Of a stretch of 64,000 bases of DNA, positions 18,314-27,324 are shown piece by piece. The position numbers were made by a program, and so were the translations under genes. Origin of the DNA: an uncultured Oceanospirillaceae bacterium (lineage in GTDB: Bacteria; Pseudomonadota; Gammaproteobacteria; Pseudomonadales; Balneatricaceae); NCBI GenBank assembly GCA_937136055.1, contig CAKZOD010000074.1:1-64000 (forward strand). Direction: 5' to 3'. Position 1 is the first letter of the stretch; each line of letters opens with the position of its first letter. The notes beneath the pieces are model-generated. The model was given only the letters and a program-made list of their open reading frames with translations. It ran no database searches and was not told where the DNA came from.

Positions 18314-19333
18314 TTAGTTGGCAAGCGGTAAAACATGGACTGTATCACCGCTAGTTACGTTGAGCTCTTTAGCTTGTGCATCATCTAAGTAAAGGCAATC
18401 AAGATTGACTTGAGCATAGATAGCGCGGAACTCATTGTTGGTGTTGTTACACACTAATGCTTCTTTAGCAGCGCCAGCGTTTTGTGAAGGCGCTGCCTGC
18501 AATGTACAGCTTGTTAGTTGCTGTATTGTAGCAAGTTGCGAGGTTGTTGCTTCAAGAGTTGGGCCGCCATCGAAAATACTGATGTAGCCGCTGTTGTTAA
18601 AGCCTTGCGCTCGTAACAGTGTTTCAACTGCTTGCATATCTGGGCGTACACAGCCAATTGCCTGTTGTGCACTTTGTGCCAGCAGTGGTACATAAATCGG
18701 ATTTTTAGGCATTAGATCTGCAATAAAGCCTTTGGCATTAATACCTGTTAGGTAATTCGCACGGTGAAAATCCATATTAAAAAAGTGCTGACCGAGCGCC
18801 TGCCAAAAAGGTGATTGATTCTTTTGATTAACCACTCCTTGCAGCTCTACTATTAAACGCTCTGAGAAATGTTCAAGGCGCTGTGCGATAAACATCAAAC
18901 GTGAGAGAGACAGCAGTGAAAGGGCATAGTTAGCAACATTTGGCTGTGCGAGCAAAAATGTATAAAGCCTTGATGCCCCTTCAGAGTCTTGGCTTAAGCT
19001 CAAAGTATCAACAGTGTTTGTCAGTTGTAACTCTTGCGAGTAGTGCTGTATTTCATCACAGCGATAGTTATAAAAAGGGATGTTGTCGCCGACACAAGCC
19101 TCAATACCTGAGATACCAATAATTTCTTGAGTATCAGTATCTTCAAGTACAAAGTGGTAGCTTTGATCCGTTTTAGGTTTGCTTTTACCTTGTAGAGAGC
19201 GCTGGGTGTTATTTATCAGCTGCGCCAAGTGGTCGCGGTTGTTAGGCAGTGTGGTTAGCCTATCACCCGCGCTAATCGCCATTTGTTCTATTTGTGGCAA
19301 ATCAGCAAAACGCACTGGGCGGAAAATAAGCAC
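18314..19333 (-). CDS. aruF: Arginine N-succinyltransferase, alpha subunit (AruF type)
   Basis: This 339-aa paralogue of the downstream subunit has alpha-type features: MLIFRPVRFADLPQIEQ, IPFYNYRCDEIQHYSQEL, SPFWQALGQHFFNMDF, FIADLMPKNPIYVPLL and GYISIFDGGPTLEA. It uses a GTG start one base after the stop of the M20 hydrolase gene, which implies translational coupling. It is more diverged from typical AruF than AruG is, with an insertion-prone region around 265-285 (APSQNAGAAKEAL). The two chains are expected to form a heteromeric enzyme. Confidence 0.85.
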   Translation of the reverse strand: MLIFRPVRFADLPQIEQMAISAGDRLTTLPNNRDHLAQLINNTQRSLQGKSKPKTDQSYHFVLEDTDTQEIIGISGIEACVGDNIPFYNYRCDEIQHYSQELQLTNTVDTLSLSQDSEGASRLYTFLLAQPNVANYALSLLSLSRLMFIAQRLEHFSERLIVELQGVVNQKNQSPFWQALGQHFFNMDFHRANYLTGINAKGFIADLMPKNPIYVPLLAQSAQQAIGCVRPDMQAVETLLRAQGFNNSGYISIFDGGPTLEATTSQLATIQQLTSCTLQAAPSQNAGAAKEALVCNNTNNEFRAIYAQVNLDCLYLDDAQAKELNVTSGDTVHVLPLAN

Positions 19334-19334
19334 T

Positions 19335-20588
19335 TTAGCTAACCGCCTTGTCTTTAAGCCAGCTTAAATCTTCACTGGTAGCAAGCTTGAGTAACAAAAG
19401 AGCACTTAATTTAGCGCGCACTGTTAAGCTGCTAACTTTGACGTACTCATCCGGTGAATGAATTTTTCCACCTTGTACGCCTAATGTATCAATATTCGGG
19501 ATACCTGCTTCTGCAAGGTTATTACCATCGCAGCAACCGCCTGTTGGCAACCAAGTTAAGTCTAGACCAAGTTGCGCACCGCAATCGCATGCAAGTTGGA
19601 AAAGCTTTTCGTTAGCGTTGGATAAAACCTTGGGCTTGCGACCAAATTGCCCATGCATTTCAATGCTTAAGCCATCGCGTGCATTAATTTCATTGAGAAT
19701 TTTAGCAATGTTATCTAGACACCATTGCTCATCTTCAGGTTGCTCTAAGCGAATGTTAAAACGTGATAAACACATATCTGGTACGATATTGTTAGCACCG
19801 CCCCCTTCAATTAAGGCAGGGTTGATGGTGACACCTTGGCGCTGACCGTTTAGGTCATCAAGCTGGCTTATAAAGTCGCACATTGCGCGCACTGCATTGC
19901 GCCCTAAATGATGCTCTCTACCTGCGTGAGCAGGTTTGCCACGGGTAATAACACTGAAGTTACCACTGCCTTTACGGGCTCCTGCAAAGTTGCCATCGGG
20001 AAAGCTCGGCTCGTAAATCATGCCTAAATCTACACGGGTAGCAGCGTCAGCAATAAAGCCTGCTGAGCCTTGTGAGCCAATTTCTTCATCCGGATTAAGC
20101 AGTATTTCCCAGCCAATCTTATCGGCATATGGGCTGCGCTCTAGTGCTTGAATAGCCGTAAGCATGACGATTAAGCCGCCTTTTAAATCGGCAACTCCCG
20201 GGCCATTTAAGGTATCGTCATCTAACCAAGTCGTGCTTTGAAAATCAGAATCAACAGGGAATACGGTATCTAAGTGACCGCAGAAAAAAATCTGAATAGG
20301 CGCATCTGCACGTTTCGTTAAGCGAATAGCATCACCTAATGCCTGCTGTTGCTCATTGCCTTTATTGTCGATGCTTTTAAAAGGAGCTACCGGTAACACT
20401 TCCACTTTAGCATCTAAAACTTGTGCGTATTCAATGAGTTTTTTGCCTACTCGGTTTACCCCTTCTGGGTTAAAACTACCGGAGTTGATATGCGATAATT
20501 CAATAGTTCGCTCAAGCATTTGCGGGTATTGATCATCAATCCAGCTTAGCCATTGATCAAAATCAACGGATGAATAGTTAGTCGACAT
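19335..20588 (-). CDS. M20-family metallohydrolase (glutamate carboxypeptidase-like) inside the AST operon
   Basis: This 417-aa di-zinc peptidase-family protein has the conserved M20 blocks: FFCGHLDTVFP (about 101-111), GPGVADLKGG with bridging Asp (about 130-139), NPDEEIGSQGS with the general-base Glu-Glu (about 170-180), GKPAHAGREHHLGRNA for dimerisation and substrate, and a C-terminal His in GKIHSPDEY. The first metal-binding His and Asp are intact. It sits where Pseudomonas and E. coli operons carry astE (an M14-like succinylglutamate desuccinylase), which is absent here. Acyl-glutamate hydrolysis is known in the family (carboxypeptidase G2, ArgE/DapE relatives), so cleavage of N-succinylglutamate to succinate and glutamate is a reasoned inference. 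Confidence 0.85.
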   Translation of the reverse strand: MSTNYSSVDFDQWLSWIDDQYPQMLERTIELSHINSGSFNPEGVNRVGKKLIEYAQVLDAKVEVLPVAPFKSIDNKGNEQQQALGDAIRLTKRADAPIQIFFCGHLDTVFPVDSDFQSTTWLDDDTLNGPGVADLKGGLIVMLTAIQALERSPYADKIGWEILLNPDEEIGSQGSAGFIADAATRVDLGMIYEPSFPDGNFAGARKGSGNFSVITRGKPAHAGREHHLGRNAVRAMCDFISQLDDLNGQRQGVTINPALIEGGGANNIVPDMCLSRFNIRLEQPEDEQWCLDNIAKILNEINARDGLSIEMHGQFGRKPKVLSNANEKLFQLACDCGAQLGLDLTWLPTGGCCDGNNLAEAGIPNIDTLGVQGGKIHSPDEYVKVSSLTVRAKLSALLLLKLATSEDLSWLKDKAVS

Positions 20589-20663
20589 AGCTTTTTCCTC
20601 ATAACATGCAAGTGTTCAATGTTATTTAAAGTGATAGAGAAGAAGAGGGTAGAAAAGAAGAAT

Positions 20664-20719
20664 CGAGCACATTGAAAATGTGCTCGTTTAACCCGAATAT
20701 CAGCTGCAATATTCGGGTT
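20664..20719 (-). other. Two tandem intercistronic hairpins between astC and the M20 gene
   Basis: CGAGCACATT (20664-20673) / AATGTGCTCG (20677-20686) is a 10-bp stem. AACCCGAATAT (20690-20700) / ATATTCGGGTT (20709-20719) is an 11-bp stem. Both are perfect. On the minus strand they follow the astC stop, so they may attenuate transcription or protect the astC 3' end. Confidence 0.7.
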
Positions 20720-20739
20720 AAGTGTGCGCAGTTAAAAGA

Positions 20740-21963
20740 TTAGCTTTCTTCTGAGTTAATCACACTTTCAATAGCAGCTTCTAGCTTTGCCAGCCCTTGC
20801 TTAATATCTTCATCTGGAATGATCAGAGAAGGTGCCATACGTAAAACTTTTGGCCCTGCTACTAACATCATTAAACCTTGTTCACGGGCAGCGGCTAAAA
20901 ATAGTGCCGCTTTACCGTGCCACTGTTCTACTAGCTCAACACCGATTAACAACCCTAAACCACGTGTTTCTTTGAAGATGTGGTGCTTAGCGTTAATGGC
21001 TTCTAGCCCTTCAACAAATAGCGCACGTTTCGCTTCAACAGCTTCTAGTACTGCTGGTTGGTTGATTTCATCAACAACAACTTCAGCAATAGCGCACGCC
21101 AGTGGGTTACCGCCGTAAGTGCTGCCATGGGTACCAAAGTTTAAACTGCCAGCACACTTATCAGTGGTAAGCATTGCACCAATTGGGATACCGCCGCCCA
21201 GTGATTTTGCGCTCGTTAAAATATCTGGTGTTACGCCGTATTTTTGGTAAGCAAAGAAGCTACCCGTACGACCAGCGCCTGTTTGAACTTCGTCAAATAC
21301 CAGTAGTGCACCGTATTGATCGCAAAGCTCACGTGCCGCTTTCACAAATTCAACGTCCGCGTTGATAACGCCGCCTTCACCTTGAATAGGTTCAAGTACA
21401 ACTGCACAAGTACGCTCAGAAATTGCAGCTTTTAATGCTTCAATATCATTGTAAGGAAGGTGAGTAATGCCAGCAGGCACAGGCTCAAAACCTTCACGGT
21501 ATTTCTTTTGGCCACCGACAGATACAGTGAATAATGAACGGCCGTGGAAAGATTGCTCGAAAGAGATGATTTCGTGCTTTTCAGGGCCAACATTGTCGTA
21601 GCTGTATTTACGCGCAAGTTTGAAAGCAGCTTCGTTTGCTTCAGTACCTGAGTTACAGAAAAACACTTTATCGGCGAATGTTGCATCGCAAAGTTTCTTC
21701 GCTAGGCGCAGCGCTGGCTCATTTGTGAAAGTGTTAGATAAGTGCCAAATTTTGTCAGCTTGCTCTTTAAGCGTAGCTACCATTGCAGGGTGAGAGTGAC
21801 CTAGTGCAGTAACTGCAATACCACCTGCAAAGTCGATATATTCGTTGTCATCTTGATCCCATACTCGTGATCCTAGACCGCGAACAGGTACCATCTGCTG
21901 TGGGTTGTAATTAGGTACCATTACTTCATCGAATACTGCCCGGGTAACACTTTGCTTAGTCAT
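20740..21963 (-). CDS. astC: Succinylornithine / acetylornithine aminotransferase
   Basis: This is a PLP-dependent class III aminotransferase, 407 aa. In this operon it transaminates N2-succinylornithine to the semialdehyde (AST step three). Motifs: [62 protein letters not shown], and [16 protein letters not shown] with the PLP lysine. ATG 21963 has AAGGA at 7 nt; the open frame extends 30 codons upstream without family similarity. It is first gene of the operon, downstream of ArgR-like sites. Biosynthetic ArgD activity is also possible, since the family is bifunctional. Confidence 0.93.
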   Translation of the reverse strand: MTKQSVTRAVFDEVMVPNYNPQQMVPVRGLGSRVWDQDDNEYIDFAGGIAVTALGHSHPAMVATLKEQADKIWHLSNTFTNEPALRLAKKLCDATFADKVFFCNSGTEANEAAFKLARKYSYDNVGPEKHEIISFEQSFHGRSLFTVSVGGQKKYREGFEPVPAGITHLPYNDIEALKAAISERTCAVVLEPIQGEGGVINADVEFVKAARELCDQYGALLVFDEVQTGAGRTGSFFAYQKYGVTPDILTSAKSLGGGIPIGAMLTTDKCAGSLNFGTHGSTYGGNPLACAIAEVVVDEINQPAVLEAVEAKRALFVEGLEAINAKHHIFKETRGLGLLIGVELVEQWHGKAALFLAAAREQGLMMLVAGPKVLRMAPSLIIPDEDIKQGLAKLEAAIESVINSEES

Positions 21964-22123
21964 GTTGGGATCCTTAAGTTTCTCTGATAGCGCATTGTCT
22001 GTAGTTGTATGAGCTATCGCACTTGTTTGTAATAAAAAGTCAGATTGAAACATTTACTGAGTTTCAATAAGGCTAATTATGAGCGTAGCGTGACGGGAAA
22101 TCTAGGGCATAAATTTAATTAGT

Positions 22124-22213
22124 GCGACATTTAGTTGGTATTTTGTGTCATTACTTTGAAATAGTTTAAAATATTTTGCAAAATACGCCTGTGTATATGT
22201 CGCTAAATTTAAA
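22124..22213. promoter_or_regulatory. ArgR-type (AraC/GlxA) binding sites and palindrome in the astC/argR divergent region
   Basis: The published P. aeruginosa ArgR half-site is TGTCGC-N8-AA-N5. On the minus strand, facing astC, TGTCGC lies at 22129-22124 with AA eight bases later. Exactly 21 bases upstream is a second, weaker half-site, TGACAC (22150-22145), also followed by N8-AA-N5, giving the two-half-site direct-repeat layout. On the plus strand, facing the regulator, TGTCGC (22198-22203)-N8-AA (22212-22213) lies 27 bases before its ATG. Between them is a perfect 14-bp palindrome, TATTTTGCAAAATA (22172-22185). Confidence 0.7.
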
Positions 22214-22239
22214 AAGCGACTAATTTTAGAGTTTTCGAG

Positions 22240-23211
22240 ATGCGTCAAATAGAAACTAAATCAAATAAAGAGCTGCGTTATGGCTTTCTATTATTGCCAA
22301 ACTTTTCCTTAATTGCGTTTTCCTCGGCTATTGAGCCTTTGCGCATGGCGAATTGGATTAGTGAACAGCAATGCTATTCAACTTCCTTAATTTCCCATGA
22401 TGGAAAACCTGTTACAAGTAGTAGTGGTGTGCCTGTGCAAGTTGATCACAGCTTAAAAGAGCTACCTTATTTTGATGCTGTGTTCATTTGTGGTGCTAGC
22501 CCTATTGCGAGAACCGGTAATGAAGCGGTGATCGAATGGCTTAAAAAGCAAATTCACTCTCCTATGGCTATTGGTGGTATAGGTACGGGTTCTTATATTT
22601 TAGCGATTGCAGGTTTGCTGGATAATTATCGTGCCACGATACATTGGTGGCATATTGAAAATTTAAAGCGTGAGTTTCCTAAAACCCAGGTGAGTAGCCG
22701 TTTATTTGAAATTGATGGTCAACGCTATACTTGTAGTGGTGGCACAGCTTCTATGGATATGATGTTGTTTTTAATCGGCTCACAGCAAAATATGGATTTA
22801 TCCGCCGCTATCTCTGAGCAATTTGTGTGTGAGCGCATTCGCGGCAGCGATGATCAGCAGCGTATTCCTATTAAATCACGTATAAATGCCAATCAGCCGA
22901 AATTGATTGAAGCAGTGACATTGATGGAAGCGAATATAGAAGAGCCGTTAAGTACTGATGATCTGGCGCATCATGTCAAACTTTCAAGACGTCATTTAGA
23001 GCGCTTATTTAAAAAGTATTTACACAATGTGCCTGCCAAATACTACATTGAGTTGCGTTTAACGCAGGCGCGTAAACTATTGCGCCAAAGCGATAAAACG
23101 ATTTTACAAATTGGCTTGTTGTGCGGTTTCTCAAGTGCTTCGTATTTTAGTACGGCTTATAAAAACCACTACAATATAACCCCTCGCGAGGAGCGTAAAC
23201 AGGTAGAGTAG
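22240..23211 (+). CDS. argR: GlxA-type AraC-family regulator, probable ArgR of the AST operon
   Basis: This 323-aa protein has an N-terminal DJ-1/PfpI-like (class I amidotransferase-like) domain (about 13-190). The nucleophile-elbow region reads AIGGIGTGSYILAIAGLLD, so the usual Cys is absent and the domain is likely a sensor. A C-terminal AraC helix-turn-helix pair follows (about 220-320: LSTDDLAHHVKLSRRHLERLFKK and ILQIGLLCGFSSASYFSTAYKNHYNITP). Pseudomonas ArgR, activator of aru/ast and aot genes, has this architecture. Its divergence from astC and the ArgR-like half-sites between them support the symbol; GbdR/CdhR-like paralogues are the alternative. Confidence 0.75.
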   Translation: MRQIETKSNKELRYGFLLLPNFSLIAFSSAIEPLRMANWISEQQCYSTSLISHDGKPVTSSSGVPVQVDHSLKELPYFDAVFICGASPIARTGNEAVIEWLKKQIHSPMAIGGIGTGSYILAIAGLLDNYRATIHWWHIENLKREFPKTQVSSRLFEIDGQRYTCSGGTASMDMMLFLIGSQQNMDLSAAISEQFVCERIRGSDDQQRIPIKSRINANQPKLIEAVTLMEANIEEPLSTDDLAHHVKLSRRHLERLFKKYLHNVPAKYYIELRLTQARKLLRQSDKTILQIGLLCGFSSASYFSTAYKNHYNITPREERKQVE

Positions 23212-23273
23212 CTGGTAACTCATTTATTACTTTGTACAACCTTTACAGCTCATCATCGAGTTGATTTTAAAGA

Positions 23274-23314
23274 CAGCTCTAAAACGCAGAAGACATCATG
23301 GGTTTTTAGAGCTG
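23274..23314. terminator. Bidirectional terminator between argR and the ABC exporter gene
   Basis: CAGCTCTAAAA (23274-23284) pairs perfectly over 11 bp with TTTTAGAGCTG (23304-23314). It lies between convergent genes. A-rich and T-rich flanks within the stem give U-tracts in both directions. Confidence 0.65.
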
Positions 23315-23329
23315 CCTAAATTGCTATCT

Positions 23330-25159
23330 TTATTGCTCTCCTAAGAAGTCACCGCTTTGGTGTGCCCAAAGCTGGGCGTAAACACCTTTTTTAGCGATAA
23401 GCTCGCTGTGGCTTCCCTGTTCAATGATACGTCCTTGGTCAATGACAATTAAGCGATCTAATGCCGCGATTGTTGAGAGTCTGTGTGCGATAGCGATAAC
23501 CGTCTTGTTCTCCATCAATAGCTCTAAATGTTGCTGTATCGCTGCTTCTACTTCTGAGTCCAGTGCAGAGGTCGCTTCATCTAACAGTAGAATCGGCGCA
23601 TCTTTTAACAGTACACGAGCAATAGCAATACGCTGGCGTTGCCCCCCAGAGAGCTTAACGCCGCGCTCACCCACTTGTGCTTGATAGCCAGTATTGCCTG
23701 ATTTATCCGTTAACCCTTGGATAAACTCATGTGCTTGAGCTTGGTGGCATGCTTGGTACATTTCCTCTTCAGTGGCATCTGGTCGGCCATAAATAATGTT
23801 GTCTTTTACGCTGCGATGGAGCAGGGAGGTATCTTGGGTCACCATACCTATGTTACCCCTTAAGCTCTCTTGAGAGACCGATTTTATATCTTTACCGTCA
23901 ATCAGTATTTGCCCAGATTCGATATCGTAAAAGCGCATGAGTAAGTTAATTAATGTCGATTTACCCGCGCCAGAGCGCCCGACTAAACCTACTTTTTCAC
24001 CGGCTTTAATGTTCAGATTAAGATTTTCAATCAAAGGTAGCTGTTGCCCAAAGTTGAAATTCACTTGGTTAAAGCTGATTTCTCCACGCTTAACGACTAA
24101 GTCTTCTGCTTGTGGCTGATCTTGTACATTGAGTGGTTTAGCAAGGCTGTTTTTACCATCAATCACTGTGCCTATGTTTTCAAATAGCGAGCTTAGCTCC
24201 CACATAATCCACTGCGACATACCGTTTAAGCGCAGTGATAAACTGACAGCGATAGCAATAGCCCCAGCATTCACTCCAGCACCTAGCCATAGGTAAACCG
24301 ACAGTGCACAAGTGTTAAACACTAAAACTAAATTGTTAATTTCGACACACATATTGAGTTTAGTGACTAAACGCATTTGTTTGTGCACGGTCTCTAGAAA
24401 CACTTTCATGCTGCTTTCGGCGTAGGCTTCTTCACGTTGGCTGTGAGAAAACAGTTTGACGGTTGCGATATTGGTATAACTATCAACAACACAGCCCGTC
24501 ATCATCGCTCTTGCATCTGCTTGCTCAGTTGAAATGTGTTTGAGTTTTGGGATGAAATAGAACTGGGTATATACATAGACGCCCAGCCAGAGCAGTAATG
24601 GAATTAAAAACAGTGCATCCCCTTGAGCTATCAAGAAGATAATCGAAATAAAATAGACGATGATATACACAAAAACGTCTAACAGTTTTGTCGATGCCTC
24701 TCTGATAGCTAAGGAGGTTTGCATGACTTTTGTGGCTAGGCGACCCGCGAAATCTTCCTGATAAAAAGCCATGCTCTGCTTGAGTAAATAACGGTGCATG
24801 CTCCAGCGGATACTCATTGGGTAATTGCCCAGTATTGTCTGATGCAAAAGTGATGAATGGACAAAAATAACAATTGGCATCACTACCAAGACTAATATGC
24901 CAATACCTATAAAGTGTGCAGCGTGATCAGCAATAACTTGAGGATCCGGTTTTCCACTGAGCCAATCAACTAAATCACCCATAAAACTAAATAGGTAAAC
25001 CTCACCAATCGCAAGCAGAGCGGTTAGGCAGGCCATCATAATGAGGTAACTTTCCATGCCTTTTGAGTAATGGCGGAAAAATGCCCATAAATTCTTAGGG
25101 GGCTCAGTGGGGGCTTTATCAGGAAAAGGGGTAATTAAGCTTTCGAAAAAACGAAACAT
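23330..25159 (-). CDS. ABC exporter, fused permease and ATPase
   Basis: This 609-aa half-transporter of the MsbA/MDR type works as a dimer in the inner membrane. The N-terminal six-helix domain (about 30-330) has an unusually long, charged first segment. The ATPase domain (about 365-600) has Walker A GRSGAGKST, Q-loop VTQDTSLLH, signature VKLSGGQRQRIAIAR, Walker B ILLLDEATSALD and the H-loop AHRLST. The substrate is not evident: multidrug, lipid and peptide are all possible. An independent gene; tssB lies 145 bp upstream on the same strand. Confidence 0.9.
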   Translation of the reverse strand: MFRFFESLITPFPDKAPTEPPKNLWAFFRHYSKGMESYLIMMACLTALLAIGEVYLFSFMGDLVDWLSGKPDPQVIADHAAHFIGIGILVLVVMPIVIFVHSSLLHQTILGNYPMSIRWSMHRYLLKQSMAFYQEDFAGRLATKVMQTSLAIREASTKLLDVFVYIIVYFISIIFLIAQGDALFLIPLLLWLGVYVYTQFYFIPKLKHISTEQADARAMMTGCVVDSYTNIATVKLFSHSQREEAYAESSMKVFLETVHKQMRLVTKLNMCVEINNLVLVFNTCALSVYLWLGAGVNAGAIAIAVSLSLRLNGMSQWIMWELSSLFENIGTVIDGKNSLAKPLNVQDQPQAEDLVVKRGEISFNQVNFNFGQQLPLIENLNLNIKAGEKVGLVGRSGAGKSTLINLLMRFYDIESGQILIDGKDIKSVSQESLRGNIGMVTQDTSLLHRSVKDNIIYGRPDATEEEMYQACHQAQAHEFIQGLTDKSGNTGYQAQVGERGVKLSGGQRQRIAIARVLLKDAPILLLDEATSALDSEVEAAIQQHLELLMENKTVIAIAHRLSTIAALDRLIVIDQGRIIEQGSHSELIAKKGVYAQLWAHQSGDFLGEQ

Positions 25160-25303
25160 GCTTGATCCTATTTAGGTGTAGGTGTTGATAAGAAAGTAAT
25201 TCTGCAGAAATATGAGCGCCAGTATATACCATCTTTTACGCGATTAGGAATTGTCACAAGCGCAGGCAGCTACTTGATATTCAAACTATTAACGTAGATT
25301 TAA

Positions 25304-25774
25304 CTAACTTTTTTTAGAAGGGGCGGGAGAGAGTAAGAGTTGCTCAATCTCTTTCACGGTTTGCTGAATGTTTTTAGGCTCAGTTTTAGCTTTTGTGAGT
25401 AGCTCACGAAACTTGATGAGTTTTGCAAGTTCAGGCACTTGTTTGCTAAAGGCATCGGGATGAAAGTCACGCAAACTATCAAATTTAATATCGATAGGTA
25501 GAGTGGGTGTCATGTTTTCTCTGGCATCAGATAGCTTGTCATCAACATTTTGTTGCAACGTCACATTAAAGGCACTCATTACTTCAGCAAAAGTATTCTT
25601 GTTAATTGAAATAGCTTTGCGATCACTGATTGAATCGGTGTCTTCTATACCTTTGTAATCCCCTAGCATCAGCAGCTTGAAAGGTAATTCAGTTTCTTCT
25701 TGATTGACAGAATGATCTGAAACGTAGGTAACTTTGATACGGTCGTAAGGTAGGTTGTAAACGGGTGCTGACAT
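25304..25774 (-). CDS. Orphan type VI secretion sheath small subunit (TssB/VipA-like)
   Basis: This 156-aa protein matches TssB. It begins with RIKVTYVSD, followed by ELPFKLLMLGDYKG, a DRKAISINKNTFAEVMSAFNV block, LPIDIKFDSLRDFHPDAFSKQVPEL and the RELLTKAKT helix. TssB pairs with TssC to form the contractile sheath. No tssC, hcp, vgrG, clpV or other T6SS gene is in this window, and the neighbours are an ABC exporter and a sugar isomerase. It may be a duplicated or leftover sheath subunit, or it may serve a T6SS elsewhere. The length is close to the usual 160-170. Confidence 0.82.
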   Translation of the reverse strand: MSAPVYNLPYDRIKVTYVSDHSVNQEETELPFKLLMLGDYKGIEDTDSISDRKAISINKNTFAEVMSAFNVTLQQNVDDKLSDARENMTPTLPIDIKFDSLRDFHPDAFSKQVPELAKLIKFRELLTKAKTEPKNIQQTVKEIEQLLLSPAPSKKS

Positions 25775-26066
25775 TCTTCATCCTGTGTAGTGTCTACTGA
25801 AGGCTTTATCTTCCTTGTAAGCGATTGCGCATGGTATATCGCAAGGCCTAAAACTACCTTATTTTTTTACGTAAATCTTAAAAATAGGAATTTTTGGGGC
25901 TCACTCTTGATTGATTATAAGTTTAGCGCTCCTAAGTGCGTAATAAGCTTTTGAGGTAATAAATCAATGAAATTGATTTAATGGAATAGGGGAATTACAC
26001 TAGCCGCTTAATAATAATGATGAACGGCTAAACCCTTTAGCTCAAGTCGTCTACTTAGGAGCACAT

Positions 26067-27314
26067 ATGCCTAGCGTTAAAGATATTCCTGTTGTTCACC
26101 CCGATCAGTTTTTAACTAAGGCGTTTCTCAATGAGCATATTGCGAAAACCATGGCTTTTTATCATCCGCGCTGTATTGATGAGCAAGGTGGTTTTTATCA
26201 TTTCTTAAGTGACGATGGGAGTATTTATGACAGTCGCCAAAGGCATTTAGTCAGCAGTACCCGCTATATATTCAACTACGCCATGGCCTATTTAAATAGC
26301 GAAGATGCTAACGAAAAAGCGGCTTACAAAACAGCTGTTGAGCACGGTTTAAGCTATTTGCGCAATAGCCACTTGAATCCAGATAGCCAAGGCTATGCAT
26401 GGTTGATTGATGGCAATTCGGTAATAGATGACACCAATCACTGTTATGGCTTGGCATTTGTTTTACTCGCTTACGCTAAAGCATTGCAGGTGGGGTTTAG
26501 TGAATGTGCAGGATATATAGAGCAAACGTATCAATTAATGGAGCGGCATTTTTGGCTGCAAGATAGCCAAATGTATGCAGATCAAGCAACAGCAGATTGG
26601 AGCGAGTTAGATGATTATCGTGGTCAAAATGCCAATATGCACAGCTTTGAGGCGATGATTGCCGCTTTTGAAGCTACTCAAAATACAACTTACTTAGATC
26701 GTGCATTCACCTTAGCCCAAGGGATTTGCCAGCGCCAAGGCGCATTAGCTGAGGGGCGAATTTGGGAGCACTATAGCAAAGACTGGCAAATCGATTGGCA
26801 ATACAACTTAGATGATCCTAAAAACTTATTTCGTCCTTGGGGGTTTCAGCCTGGTCACTTTACAGAGTGGGCAAAACTATTGCTGACATTAGATCGCTAC
26901 CGACCAACGGCCTGGTTGTTGCCTAAAGCCCAGCAGTTGTTTGATCAAGCACTGGCACTTGCTTGGGATAAAGAACACGGCGGTATTTGCTACGGTTTTG
27001 CACCTGATGGCAGTGTTTGTGATGATGACAAGTATTTTTGGGTGCAGGCTGAGTCATTTGCAGCCGCGGCCTTGTTGTATGAGCGCAGTGAGAATGACGC
27101 GCAAAAAATGAAATACTTACAGCACTATCAACAGATCTGGCAGTATAGTTGGCAGCATATGGTTGATCATAAATATGGTGCTTGGTACCGCATTTTAAAT
27201 GCAGATAACTCTAAGATTGATAGCTGCAAAAGCCCCGCGGGTAAAACAGATTATCATACGATGGGCGCTTGTTATGAGGTGCTTGCAATGTTGAGCCGCT
27301 TAGAGAATAGCTAA
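26067..27314 (+). CDS. AGE-family sugar isomerase (mannose isomerase / N-acylglucosamine 2-epimerase type)
   Basis: This 415-aa cytosolic (alpha/alpha)6-barrel enzyme has family signatures: a GGFYHFLSDDGS start of the barrel, RHLVSSTRYIFNYAMA, DDTNHCYGLAFVLLAYA, NANMHSFEAMIAAFEAT, FRPWGFQPGHFTEWAKLLL with the catalytic His, and KYFWVQAESFAAA. The RPWGFQPGH and WVQAES segments resemble bacterial D-mannose isomerases, which interconvert mannose and fructose; GlcNAc epimerase and YihS-type activities are alternatives. A good SD (TTAGGAG) precedes ATG. It is convergent with the Ugp-like cluster, which suggests a linked sugar diet. Confidence 0.85.
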   Translation: MPSVKDIPVVHPDQFLTKAFLNEHIAKTMAFYHPRCIDEQGGFYHFLSDDGSIYDSRQRHLVSSTRYIFNYAMAYLNSEDANEKAAYKTAVEHGLSYLRNSHLNPDSQGYAWLIDGNSVIDDTNHCYGLAFVLLAYAKALQVGFSECAGYIEQTYQLMERHFWLQDSQMYADQATADWSELDDYRGQNANMHSFEAMIAAFEATQNTTYLDRAFTLAQGICQRQGALAEGRIWEHYSKDWQIDWQYNLDDPKNLFRPWGFQPGHFTEWAKLLLTLDRYRPTAWLLPKAQQLFDQALALAWDKEHGGICYGFAPDGSVCDDDKYFWVQAESFAAAALLYERSENDAQKMKYLQHYQQIWQYSWQHMVDHKYGAWYRILNADNSKIDSCKSPAGKTDYHTMGACYEVLAMLSRLENS

Positions 27315-27324
27315 TATTCTGCAA

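Noticed and set aside
20740..22053. Longer aminotransferase starting 30 codons upstream
   Set aside because: ATG 21963 has a good Shine-Dalgarno and matches the family N-terminus. The extension has no similarity.
23330..27314. Type VI secretion locus around tssB
   Set aside because: No tssC, hcp, vgrG, clpV, tssJKLM or effector-like genes flank it. Only a single sheath gene is present.
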